Origin: Larix sibirica
Taxonomy: Eukaryota; Streptophyta; Pinopsida; Pinales; Pinaceae
Direction of reading: 5' to 3'
Assembly (NCBI GenBank): GCA_004151065.3
Contig: NWUY0300036468.1
Location: forward strand, 2,716-31,109
Length of the DNA: 28,394 nucleotides
Shown here: piece by piece, positions 20,487-28,394 of the stretch
Layout: each line of letters opens with the position of its first letter
Position numbering within the stretch: the stretch's first letter is position 1
Program-made: the position numbers and the translations under genes
The notes under the pieces: generated by a model
Databases searched by the model: none
The model's input: only the letters and a program-made list of their open reading frames with translations
Told to the model about the DNA's origin: nothing

Positions 20487-22130
20487 ATGGAGTATTTTAG
20501 AACTATTTTGTTGTGCAACTATATATATAAGGTGATCGCCAAGGTCATAGCTAGAAGAATTAGAGGAATTATTTCTAAAGCCATTTCTTAGGAGAAATTT
20601 GCTTTTCTTGAAGGCAAGCAGATCTATGATGCCATTGGTATTGCACAAGAAGTGCTTCACTCGAAAAAATTGAACCATGCTCCAGTTTTCATCATCAAAG
20701 CCGACCTGTCAAAAGCATACAATATGGTGAATTGGACCTTTCTCGGATTGGTTCTCTTGTAGGTGGGGTTTGACCTTTCTTTTGTTAACTAGATCCTTTC
20801 CAATGTCCAATCTGTATCCTTTTCTGTGTTGATCAATAGCTTAGATTCATCTTTCTTTAGGCATGGGAGAGGGGTTAGAAAAGGGTTCCCCTTAGCCCTC
20901 CACTCTTTGTTTTTGTTATGGCAGGTCTCAGCAGAGCGATCAGTAGAGCCAAGAATAATGGGAGCTTGAAGGGCATCAGAATTGGTGGTTATGTATTTAT
21001 AATGCATCTACTTTTTGTAGACGATATCCTGCTTTTTTATGTGGGTAATGGAATGGAAATAAAAAAGCTTAAGGTATCTTAGATTTATTTTCAAATGCTT
21101 CTACTATGGTCTGCAACAACATGAAATCTACCATTTATACTATGAATGTGGATACTGATTTGGTAGGATGGATTGTCAATCAATTTGGTTTTGAGTAGGC
21201 TAATATCGAGCATGGTAGAAAGTATTTGGGATTTATTATCAAAGCAAATGATTACTAGCGCAAAGATTGGGTTTGGTTAATAGCCAAAGTTGAAAAAAAA
21301 TACATTTGTGGTGAAACAAATGCTTATCTAGAGCTGGTAGGTTGATTTTGATCAAGTACATATTGGAGTCCCTCCCGATGTATTGGGTGTCTTTGGCTCA
21401 TGTCCCCTCTGGTATATTGGAAAGCATAAGGAATTTGTGCTTTAGTTTTTTACGGAGAGGGGAGAATGAGGATAGGCCCTTTCATTGGGTCTCCTGGGAG
21501 AAACTAACTCTTCCTAAAAAGTTAGGTGGTTGGGGATTAAAAAATCATATTTGTTTTTCACGAGCACTTGCAATAAAAGGATTCCGACGTGTTCTCAATG
21601 GTGACGGCTTGGTGGGTCACAGTTGTACATCAGAAATATATCTATCCTCTTTCCACCATTGAATGGTTCTACATTAGAAACAAGTCTATCATAAATGTTT
21701 CAACCATGTGGATTGCTATGTTGCAAAATTTTGAGGTCATTGGTGATTGGCTTGTTTGGGAGATTGGAAACTAGAGAAATGTTAGGATCGTTCAAGATCC
21801 TTGGATTGGATGCATGGATTCTTACAAGCTTCCTAAGGGGATGGTTAATTCATTACTTGATAGAGGTTATATCTTCTTGTATCATATCTAAGATATTTGT
21901 AATGCTACCCCTATGAGATTGAATTGGTTGTTTACACAATTATTGGGGTTTGAAGCTGAGGAGAAGATTTTATGGGAAGGCTATACGGGTGCCCTCAATG
22001 ATAGTCACATCTCTCTAGTTGATAGGGATGATAAATTAATTTGGTACAGGAATAGTGATGAAGTTTTTACCATCTAAATTTGGGATATAGAGTCAATAGA
22101 GAAGAGGAGGATCTCCCACAGCCAACTTGG
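20487..22130 (+). pseudogene. LINE reverse transcriptase pseudogene
   Basis: Target-primed reverse transcriptase of an L1-type LINE. Blocks in order: CNYIYKVIAKVIARRIRGII (about 20514-20573), EKFAFLEGKQIYDAIGIAQE (about 20592-20651), IIKADLSKAYNMVNW (about 20691-20735; first catalytic Asp codon at 20703), SVSFSVLINS, a GVRKGFPL / LSPPLFVFVMAGLSRAI region with a frameshift at the C-run near 20888-20892, and FVDDILLF with catalytic aspartates at 21020-21025. The thumb region follows, well preserved at 21342-21662 (ESLPMYWVSLAHVPSGILES, LPKKLGGWGLKNH), then the VVHQKYIYP and WEIGN blocks to about 21780. Stops lie near 20590, 20761 and 20790. Identification is firm. Confidence 0.9.
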
Positions 22131-22600
22131 TGGTCTCATGCGATTTAGAATTTTCAGTGTACTTTAAAGGCCAAAAAAAATTTCTATAGCTTGCACTTGC
22201 TGAAACAATACCCATTTGGGACCTTTTGATCCACAAGTTTGGTAGTGTACCTAGTTGTTGGCCCTTGCGCAAAGAAGTTGGTCACATCTTTTTATTTCTT
22301 TCTCATATATCTCCTCAATGTGGTCTTATGTTGCAAAAGTAACAACTACTAGATTTATTTGGCAAGGTGATGACCCATAGGTTGCTCTGCGGAAATGGAT
22401 TCAAAATACTTCATTCATTGCTTATAAATCCCTCCCAGTTCTGGTCATTTGGGGTACATGGTTGGCATAGACAAAGTGATTTTTCAGGAGACTTTCATCC
22501 CCCCACGTGTTTATGTTTCCAAGAGCCTGGCTATTCTCAAGAATTTTCCTCAAACAAATGATAAACAAAAACAAAGGAGGCATGTGGCTGAAATTATAGA
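22131..22600 (+). pseudogene. LINE zf-RVT region and connector
   Basis: This region corresponds to the zinc-binding domain that follows RT in plant LINEs. Decayed remains include KEVGHIFLFLSHISPQ (about 22272-22320). The connector before RNase H reads VIWGTW (about 22446), IFQETFIPPRVYVSKSLAIL (about 22478-22540). The cysteine and histidine ligands cannot be assigned with confidence, and frames change at least twice. Confidence 0.6.
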
Positions 22601-23215
22601 CAAGTCTATTACATGGGGTTACTTTGATGGAGGTGCATAGGGAAGGCCTAGAGTAGGGGGGGCAGTGGGATCCTCTTCTTGTCTGACACTCATTGGTATT
22701 AGTTTTCTGCTGGTATTGGGAAAGCAACAAATAATAGGGTAGAATTGATGGCCTTGAAATTGTTGCTACAGTTATCCATATCCAAAGGTATTCAACAAAT
22801 TCAGATCTATGGGGACTCTCAACTGGTCATAGATTGGATGAAGCTAAGAAAATCCCAAAAAACATTTTTCTTATTTGACAACCATTGGTTTCAGTTTTCT
22901 GCTGGTATTGGAAGAGAAACAAATAATAGGGAATAATTGATGGCCTTGAAATTGTTGTTACAGTTAGCCTTCTCAAAAGGTATTCAACAGATTCAGATCC
23001 ATGGGGACTCTCAACTAGTCATAGATTGGATGAAGCTGAGAAAAGCCCCAAAAAATATTTTTCTCAAGCCCTTATATGAGGATATTATTATCTTACTTGG
23101 GTTGTTCCAGGAGTATTCTTTCTAACATATTTATAGGGAGATAAATACAAAGTTTGACTCTCTCCAAAAGGGGCTTACAGATGGGTGATGGCACCTGGAA
23201 TGTTTGGGAAATGAC
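22601..23215 (+). pseudogene. LINE RNase H with internal 64-codon duplication
   Basis: RNase H of plant L1 LINEs, which removes RNA from the cDNA hybrid. The first Asp is in GYFDGGA (codon 22626-22628). The stretch with the Glu (NNRVELMALKLLL) and second Asp (GDSQLVIDWMKLRK) is present twice, at about 22676-22867 and 22868-23059, in the same frame, separated by exactly 192 bases. The final Asp lies in HIYREINTKFDSLSKRGLQM (about 23128-23187). In the second copy the Glu codon is followed by TAA (NNRE then stop). Other stops occur at 22638-22640 and in HWY-stop-FSAG of copy 1. The normal domain has this core once, so the copy would not fold as usual. Confidence 0.85.
22676..23059 (+). repeat. 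192-bp tandem duplication inside the LINE RNase H
   Basis: The two copies begin around TTCTTGTCTGACACTCATTGG (22674) and TTCTTATTTGACAACCATTGG (22866) and share GTTTTCTGCTGGTATTGG, ATGGCCTTGAAATTGTTG, GGGGACTCTCAACT and ATAGATTGGATGAAGCT. The period is 192 bp. About one base in ten differs, so the duplication is old but younger than the LINE family itself. Confidence 0.9.
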
Positions 23216-23450
23216 CAATGACAATCTCCGAGAACTAGATCTGGGTCCTTTTCCTGGTTAAGATGATTATTGTGCTAGTTTTTCTTTATGAGTCCTATTT
23301 TTGAGATCAAAATCTATGTATGTATGCAATTATGAGAAGTTGCATATGTGAATGATTGTTAATAGTTGCTTGATGCTATTTCTTGATGTTTTGCCTTTAG
23401 AGTATTTTTTGATGTAAGACCGTGAGGTCATGTTAACAATGTGTTTTAGT
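23216..23450 (+). other. LINE 3' untranslated region
   Basis: After the RNase H the sequence loses coding character. It includes a GATGTAAGACCGTGAGGTCATG block near 23411-23432, a short inverted arrangement of the kind found in many plant LINE tails. No gene. Confidence 0.5.
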
Positions 23451-23695
23451 TTTTATTTATTTATTCAATTTCCCGTCACTTGGGGCCTGTAGCAATGAAC
23501 CATTGGTTAAGAATCACAACCAAGGGGAATTTAAGCTGTCAAAGTCACCCTGGGATCACACTCAGCCTGGGCCACACCAACCCTTATGATGGTTGGATTT
23601 TTGGGTGTCTCCTCCCAACTAGCTCACCCCTAAGGGGAATTGAACTCGGGTCGCCCTGCTGACGAGACCCACACCTTAACCGAATGAGCTAGCGA
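23450..23695 (-). mobile_element. tRNA-derived SINE, antisense
   Basis: Read on the minus strand, the head starts near 23695 with GCTAGCTCATTCGGTTAAGG. An A box (TAGCTCATTCGG, 23691-23680) and a B box (AGTTCAATTCC, 23646-23636) are spaced as in a tRNA gene, with a stem-like GGGTCTC/GGGCGACCC part between. About 170 bp of non-tRNA body follow, ending in a tail of TAAA-type repeats (AATAAATAAATAAAAACT, minus strand, about 23470-23450). Such elements are transcribed by RNA polymerase III from the internal boxes and moved by LINE machinery. I could not find a target-site duplication, and the parent tRNA is not clear. Confidence 0.65.
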
Positions 23696-23734
23696 GAATT
23701 GAACATTAATAAAATTATCTTATCTGCAAAAGTA

Positions 23735-23735
23735 N
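23735..23735. other. Single ambiguous base (N) at a repeat edge
   Basis: One N stands directly before the first base of the second 1.9-kb repeat copy. A lone N at this exact point looks like a contig join. Confidence 0.95.
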
Positions 23736-25658
23736 CTTCATCTAAATAAAATGGGGTATGATTCTAGCCAACAAAACTACAGCCAAGACACTTGTGGTAC
23801 TTTGTTTGAGTCTTCTTTATTTTCATTTGGAATTTTTGGTTAACTAGTCTTGTTTTGCAAAATTTGGTAAATTTCTCATTTTATTTAATCACATTTAATA
23901 AAGTTTCTAACATTTAATTCTTGTTTATAACATTTAATTCATATTGATATTGCCCCCTCTCAACAACAAGGGGTTTGATTCTAGCCAACGAAATTACATT
24001 CAAGACACTCGTGTTACATTGTTCGAGGCTGATGCTCAGCTTCTCTAGGGGGCGTTGATTGTGCCAATGGGCTTGAGCAGCTCATTTCTGATTTAATATT
24101 CCAAGTTTTGAAACAAATAATTTGAGGAATGAGGACCTTATTCTTGTCGTGGCTTAGGCTTGAGCAGGTTATTCCTGATTTAATATTCCAAGTTTTGAAA
24201 AAAAAAAGTGAGGAATGAGGACCTTAGTCCTGGTGTGGCTTCCAAGAAAAACTAGGGTCTATTCAATGCTAATTTCACACCTAACTATGTGCTCCATGCT
24301 GCTACGGGACATACCAACAATTGGATTTGATCCAACTCTCAATCCTGCAGTTGGTATGCCCCACAGCCGCATCATTAATTTTTGCATTGCAGGGTGCTTA
24401 TTGCATGCCCTCCATCTCAACAACGTAATGTTGCGGCTGCAGGGTGCTTATTGCACACCCTCCATCTCAATGGTGTGGGGTTTGATTCTATCCAACAACA
24501 CTATAACCAAGACACATGTTTCTTTGTTCAAGGCCAATGCTCAACTTCTCCAAGCAATGTTGAATTGTGCCAGTGGGATTGAGCAAGCTTTTAGCATTGT
24601 TGTTAAGGCTGATTTGATATTGTTTACAATCCGCATGACACTTTTCTAGGTTTTGAAACCATGAATTCAATTTCGGGAATGTAAACTGAAAGAAAAAAAT
24701 AGTACAATATTGAAAAGAAAGTGTTCCCTCAAAAGACTATTATAAATCCCCTTGAATCCCAACTTGAAATATGATCCGTGTGGGGTGTAAGTTATAGATA
24801 CAAAGGAAACGTTAATTCTTCCATAAATTATCCATAAGTGGTTAGATTTGTTTTAATGGATTGCAACCAGACATCCATATAATCACAGAAGGGCCATTTT
24901 AACATAACTATATTCTGAGCCTCCCTATACATTATCCACATTATAGGTGTATGTATTGTTATGATTTTTAAACTCAAATCCAGTATTGTGTAGCCATGGA
25001 ACACGAGAATTTGTATATGGCTAGGGTTTGTTTATATAGTTTATCATCTTCAATCAATACTCAAATGGAGAATCCCACAGAAGAATTTGAGGAGGAAATC
25101 TAGGATGTTGTTTCATCTTATCCCAATACCAGAGATTCCAAGCTTGAATCCTAGGAAATCAAGAAGGTCAGATAAATTGCCTTTACTTCTTGACAACTTC
25201 CCACGACCTTGAGCATGATTCTTCACAGCCTTGTGAATGAAGAGAAATGCCAATAATGTTTTGCACATTAGGCATCAATTCGCCCCTGTGAATATACCTA
25301 ACTACTCAAGAATATAAAGAAGGGAGAATCAGAGGAGTATTATGATAATTTTGTATTATTCTGTTGAAGATGTTGGGAAGAGGAGGATGACCAACAAGTG
25401 AAAATTTTCATTTGGGGTTTCATGCGATTTATTGGGGATAAAAATTGATTGATAAGCATCTAGGTTCACCAAGTTTTCTAGTAAACAAAGACCAAGGTCC
25501 TTCTACCAGGGCCATTTTGTATTGAGCAAGAAGTGGGATTTAATAGAAGAACATTGTAATACTTTCACTGGATACCATAGGTAGGGTCATCAACTACATA
25601 AAACATCAGGAAATACGCTATTGAGGATTACAATGTAAGCCATATGACATTTTCCTTA
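23736..25658. repeat. 1.9-kb duplicated segment, second copy
   Basis: Repeats 16529-18451 base for base with only two differences noticed and no net indel. It starts immediately after the single N and ends at TTTCCTTA (25658), after which this copy continues TTTTAATTT while the first continues CATTG. It contains the twins of all internal features: tandem repeats at 24071-24244 and 24389-24475, hairpin at 24310-24358, and open stretch 24215-24649. Confidence 0.95.
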
Positions 25659-25856
25659 TTTTAATTTATTGTTTACGTATGCATTTAATATTAATTCTAA
25701 CTTTCACTTCAATTTCAATTTTTAACTTTCATTTTCACTCCATACACGAACTCTAATTCCTTTAATTTCAACATAACTTTATTTTTATTAGGGTGTTCCC
25801 ATGAAGATGCGTAACACTTTTTGGCAAGTGAAGGGCACGTTGATGTTAAAAACATA
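25659..25856. other. AT-rich non-coding DNA
   Basis: Short AT-rich stretch with several TTTCA/TTTAA runs. No gene seen. Confidence 0.4.
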
Positions 25857-26089
25857 GCTCGATCAAGATTTTGTGAATCCCTCGATCGATCTCTTCAAAG
25901 CTTGATCGAGGGATTGAATAAACGCGCAATCCAACTATTTAAAAATGCTCGATCAAGGTTAGTAAAAGCCTCGTTCGAGGTACTGAGGTTGATAGAGGGT
26001 TTTATTAACCCTTGATCAAGCATTCATAGCTCGATCATGACTTTAAATTTTGAATTCTCAATCAAGCTACTAAGCTAGATAGAAAGTGG

Positions 26090-26099
26090 TATATATAAA
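26090..26099 (+). promoter_or_regulatory. Candidate TATA box
   Basis: TATATATAAA, preceded by GTGG and followed by ACAACAATAG. This is a strong plant TATA match in an otherwise gene-free region, consistent with an LTR-type promoter. No gene follows that I recognise. Confidence 0.35.
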
Positions 26100-26139
26100 A
26101 CAACAATAGTCCATAGTTTATTTCACCCAGTCTATTGCA

Positions 26140-26245
26140 TAGAAATTCAATCAAGTAAAATATCAATTGGTGTTTAAAATTTGTGGTTGAATAGAAATTT
26201 AATCAAGGAGTAAAATTTCAATTGGTGTTTATAGTTGTGGCTGAA
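26140..26245. repeat. 52-bp tandem repeat
   Basis: TAGAAATTCAATCAA (26140) and TAGAAATTTAATCAA (26192) start two copies, each with AAAAT-TCAATTGGTGTTTA and TTGTGGTTGAA/TTGTGGCTGAA. The second copy is a few bases longer. Confidence 0.65.
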
Positions 26246-26749
26246 ATCATGGAAAATGCGAAGAATGGTCTCTTATACTCATTTTTCATAATTTCAGTCA
26301 CATCTGTAACTTTAATTACTCCAGGATCCATATCCATGCATGTAAAATTTAGAGGAAATGATTGTCTTAGTTCTTTTACTTCGTTCATTTTCAAGGGATT
26401 ACTATTATCTAAACGGTATTTACTATTTACCATTATCGAGTTTTTAACAAGTTCAATTAAAAAAAATTCAAGTGTCCATATTCATGTGAATATGGGAACC
26501 CAATTTTTTTTAATCTATTTTTAAAAGCTCGATCAAGCTTTTAGCTAATTGCACATACACCCTCAATCGGTCTATTAAAAAATGTGCTTAGAAGCTCAAT
26601 CGAGGATTTCAAAACCATCTATCAAGCTAATAGTTCGATCGAGAGCTTTAAAAGAGGCTTTTAACCCCCTTTTCTAAAATTTTATATTTTTTACTTTTTT
26701 TCCCATACCTAAACCCTATCCTAGGATTCACCTTAGATGGAAGACTTCA
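26246..26749. other. Non-coding DNA with open stretches on both strands
   Basis: An open stretch runs on plus (26222-26524, 100 codons, hydrophobic) and another on minus (26218-26433, 71 codons). The minus reading looks more protein-like (LRQSFPLNFTCMDMDPGVI), but I recognise no family for either. The part around 26527-26650 belongs to the motif cluster. Confidence 0.3.
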
Positions 26750-27324
26750 TACAAATGTATTCTTAAACGAATCATCGATGCATTGGCCCTCCTTGGAAAA
26801 CAGAATATGCTAGTTCATTTTTCTCTCTAAATATATGGCATATCCAAAAAGATTTGAAACATCTTGTCAGCTATCAAATTTTTGTCCCAATACCCTGCAA
26901 ATTGATGTTTAAAATATTTTTGGTTTTGTTCATGAAATCAACCCACAGTTTCAAATCTCCAAATATTTATACTTCCTGGACACCTTCATCAAGAGCTAGT
27001 TTTAGTATTGTTCCCAATGCCAAACTCTTTGCTCTATTATTTGTTCCTCTTACACCATTTACTTTGAACTCGATACTATGAGAGTTAGATAGTATAAGGA
27101 TGCCCCAAAACCACATAAATGGTTATCAGATGCACCATTGAAGAATCCCCTACACCTCTTTTCATCGAAATTGATCTCTTTCACTATTATTACCTTTTTT
27201 TCGAATCCTTTTCTTTAAAGAATTTTTGCACCACCATAACCTATGAACTTATCCAAAAAGAAGGAATTTGTTTTCCCTCAAAAATCCTATCATTTTGTGC
27301 TCTCCAAATCCCCCATAGTGTGTA
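26750..27324 (-). pseudogene. Second LINE fragment: zf-RVT tail and RNase H
   Basis: Read on the minus strand from 27324, one finds the end of the zf-RVT region (THYGGFGEHKMIGF in one frame), then an RNase H core: GFFNGAS (27148-27132), GTNNRAKSLALGTILKLALD (about 27050-26991), VQEV then IFGDLKLWVDFMNKTK (about 26965-26920). The first catalytic Asp is Asn and the catalytic Glu is Lys, while the second Asp is kept. It is a different, more diverged copy of the same kind of domain as the LINE at 22601-23215 and has the opposite orientation. No RT is present. The plus-strand open stretches here are only its complement. Confidence 0.75.
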
Positions 27325-28394
27325 ACAAACCTCGCTCTTTACCCCCTATTGTTGTAATTTATGTGATGTAAACACTTAAATGTGTACTAGTTCCTGGCGA
27401 GGACCTCAAGGACAAGGCCCTGCCAACAAACGTTCGAGCATCATTGTGATTTTGTGAATGAGCCTTGCATTAACTATAAGTATGGTAGCATTATGATGTA
27501 AATGTAATGATGAAATTAATGAGTCTACGAATGAAGAGTTGAGTTCTAATGCTTTACCCGTCGTGAGGGGTTGTAAATTTAATCTTTAGACTATGGTAAA
27601 GAATCTATGTGAGAGATTTTGTTAAATCTAATACCCTAGTGGATACTTTTCCCAGCTTGGGGGATCCCTCTCAAGTTGAAATCCTATAGAATGATAGAGT
27701 GCCTACAGTTGGGTGGAACGTTGCAGTTATGCATTTAGTCGCCAGTCCTAGCTAAGTTTTTAATAATTGTTGCATTGTTTTTATTTAATTATGTTAAGTG
27801 AATAAATACTCTCTATGGAATGTATTTATGTTGTCTACTCATAACTAAAAATTGGTATATATGAGATAAAACGTTACCATGATTAATTATATTAAGCAAT
27901 ATTGGAAATATTGGAAATATCAATATGTGTAGAATGCTAATTGTTTGTTGGAATACAAATGTATGAAAATCTAATGTGTTATCATGATTGCATAGATATG
28001 ACTATTAAGTGATTGAGTAAACATTAGAAGACAAATGCTAAGAGACAATTGAGTGTTAAATTAGAGTTAAATTGAAGAAGACCTCTTAATATTTATGAGG
28101 GAATATGCCATTGAAAAATTACTTTAATTACGAACTCGATTACAATGGATAATGTATACATGAAAGCATAAGATAGATAGTTGTGGTATTATGTTATGTA
28201 TGGTGGGAATAAGGTTTGTTAAGCAGATTCTACCTTAGCTCTACTCTTAGAATATGGGAAGAATTATTAGAAATTCCCCTTTAGATAACTGAATAGTCCC
28301 CCACAGGGAAATTTTTAGGGGCGAAATTTCACCAATTGGCTATTTTTGGGGATTTTTTTCAAAAAATAAATTCGCTATTTGGTCATTTTTAGTC
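27319..28394 (+). other. Non-coding DNA, possible LTR start
   Basis: TGTAACAAACC (27320) is a plausible LTR beginning, placed exactly where the LINE fragment stops. About 1 kb of non-coding, moderately AT-rich DNA follows to the window end, with GC-richer blocks near 27390-27430 and 27650-27740. No PBS, matching end or gene is seen, so this remains a suggestion. Confidence 0.25.

Larger units (their letters stand above)
20487..23450 (+). mobile_element. L1-type LINE, 5'-truncated, decayed
   Basis: A non-LTR retrotransposon of the plant L1 group: RT, thumb/connection region, zf-RVT-like region, RNase H and a 3' UTR, in that order. ORF1 and the endonuclease domain are absent, as is common for 5'-truncated LINE copies. 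Stops and frameshifts occur throughout. The 3' side is interrupted by an antisense SINE, and LINE-like tail sequence may continue from about 23700 to 23734, just before the single N. Confidence 0.85.
25857..26650. repeat. Cluster of CTCGATCAAG/CTTGATCGAG motifs
   Basis: The motif occurs in both orientations: 25858, 25881, 25901, 25947, 25969 (variant), 26011 (perfect palindrome CTTGATCAAG), 26029, 26055 (variant), and after a break at 26527, 26562 (variant), 26595 (variant) and 26633. AATCCCTCGATC (25876-25887) and GATCGAGGGATT (25904-25915) are exact inverted 12-mers with a 16-base loop. The cluster straddles a TATA box at 26090. It may be the regulatory part of an LTR or other element I cannot name. 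Confidence 0.6.

Noticed and set aside
23630-23700. A functional tRNA gene on the minus strand
   Set aside because: The A and B boxes are tRNA-like, but the acceptor and anticodon stems do not pair properly and a long non-tRNA body with an A-rich tail follows, as in a SINE.
25857-26650. A CRISPR-like or satellite array formed by the TCGATC motifs
   Set aside because: The spacing is irregular, motif orientation alternates, and spacers are not of equal length. The context is plant DNA.
26854-27325. Plus-strand open stretches of 75 and 68 codons
   Set aside because: They are the complement of the minus-strand LINE RNase H fragment, whose reading gives recognisable motifs.
1-28394. A novel defence or gene system made of several intact genes
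   Set aside because: All recognisable coding sequence belongs to decayed retroelements. No intact multi-gene operon-like arrangement or host gene was found.

Overview
This is a stretch of plant nuclear DNA made almost entirely of decayed retroelements. The evidence is a Ty3/gypsy element of the Tat/Athila type (tRNA-Asp-like primer site, extra open reading frame after integrase), a plant L1-type LINE with a C-terminal RNase H, and a tRNA-derived SINE. I found no intact host gene, structural RNA gene or CRISPR array, and nothing bacterial. Old, deeply mutated elements with internal deletions suit a large, slowly purged plant genome such as that of a conifer or other gymnosperm; this species guess is an inference from style, not proof.

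Layout. 1-14311 is a tandem Ty3/gypsy array, integrase end(A)-extra ORF(A)-LTR-gag-PR-RNaseH-RT-RNaseH-INT(B)-extra ORF(B)-LTR remnant, in which the complete LTR at 5031-5877 serves both units. Unit A is cut by the window start. Unit B is nearly complete but has lost about 2 kb of the extra-ORF region and about 1.2 kb spanning the ORF end and most of the 3' LTR. Every reading frame is broken by stops and frameshifts, yet PBS, PPT, LTR ends, YLDD and the DX35E spacing can still be read. 14312-16350 is AT-rich non-coding DNA with a 189-base N gap (15330-15518) whose two sides carry the same sequence, and an 81-bp tandem repeat. 16529-18451 is a complex repeat that recurs, almost base for base, at 23736-25658. 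18452-20100 has no recognisable gene.

20487-23450 is a 5'-truncated L1-type LINE (RT, zf-RVT region, RNase H). Its RNase H contains an in-frame 192-bp tandem duplication. An antisense tRNA-derived SINE (about 23450-23695) lies at its 3' end, followed by a single N (23735) that directly abuts the second copy of the 1.9-kb repeat. 25659-26700 is non-coding with a cluster of TCGATC-type palindromes and a strong TATA box, probably an unrecognised LTR or other element end. 26750-27324 is a minus-strand RNase H fragment of a second LINE. 27319-28394 is non-coding and may begin another LTR.

How the parts relate: the genes do not form a host pathway. The Ty3 and LINE proteins formerly carried out copy-and-paste transposition, and all copies here look dead. 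The most useful leads are the shared-LTR array, the extra coiled-coil ORF, the RNase H placed before RT, the duplicated RNase H segment of the LINE, the SINE, and two places where the assembly itself should be questioned.
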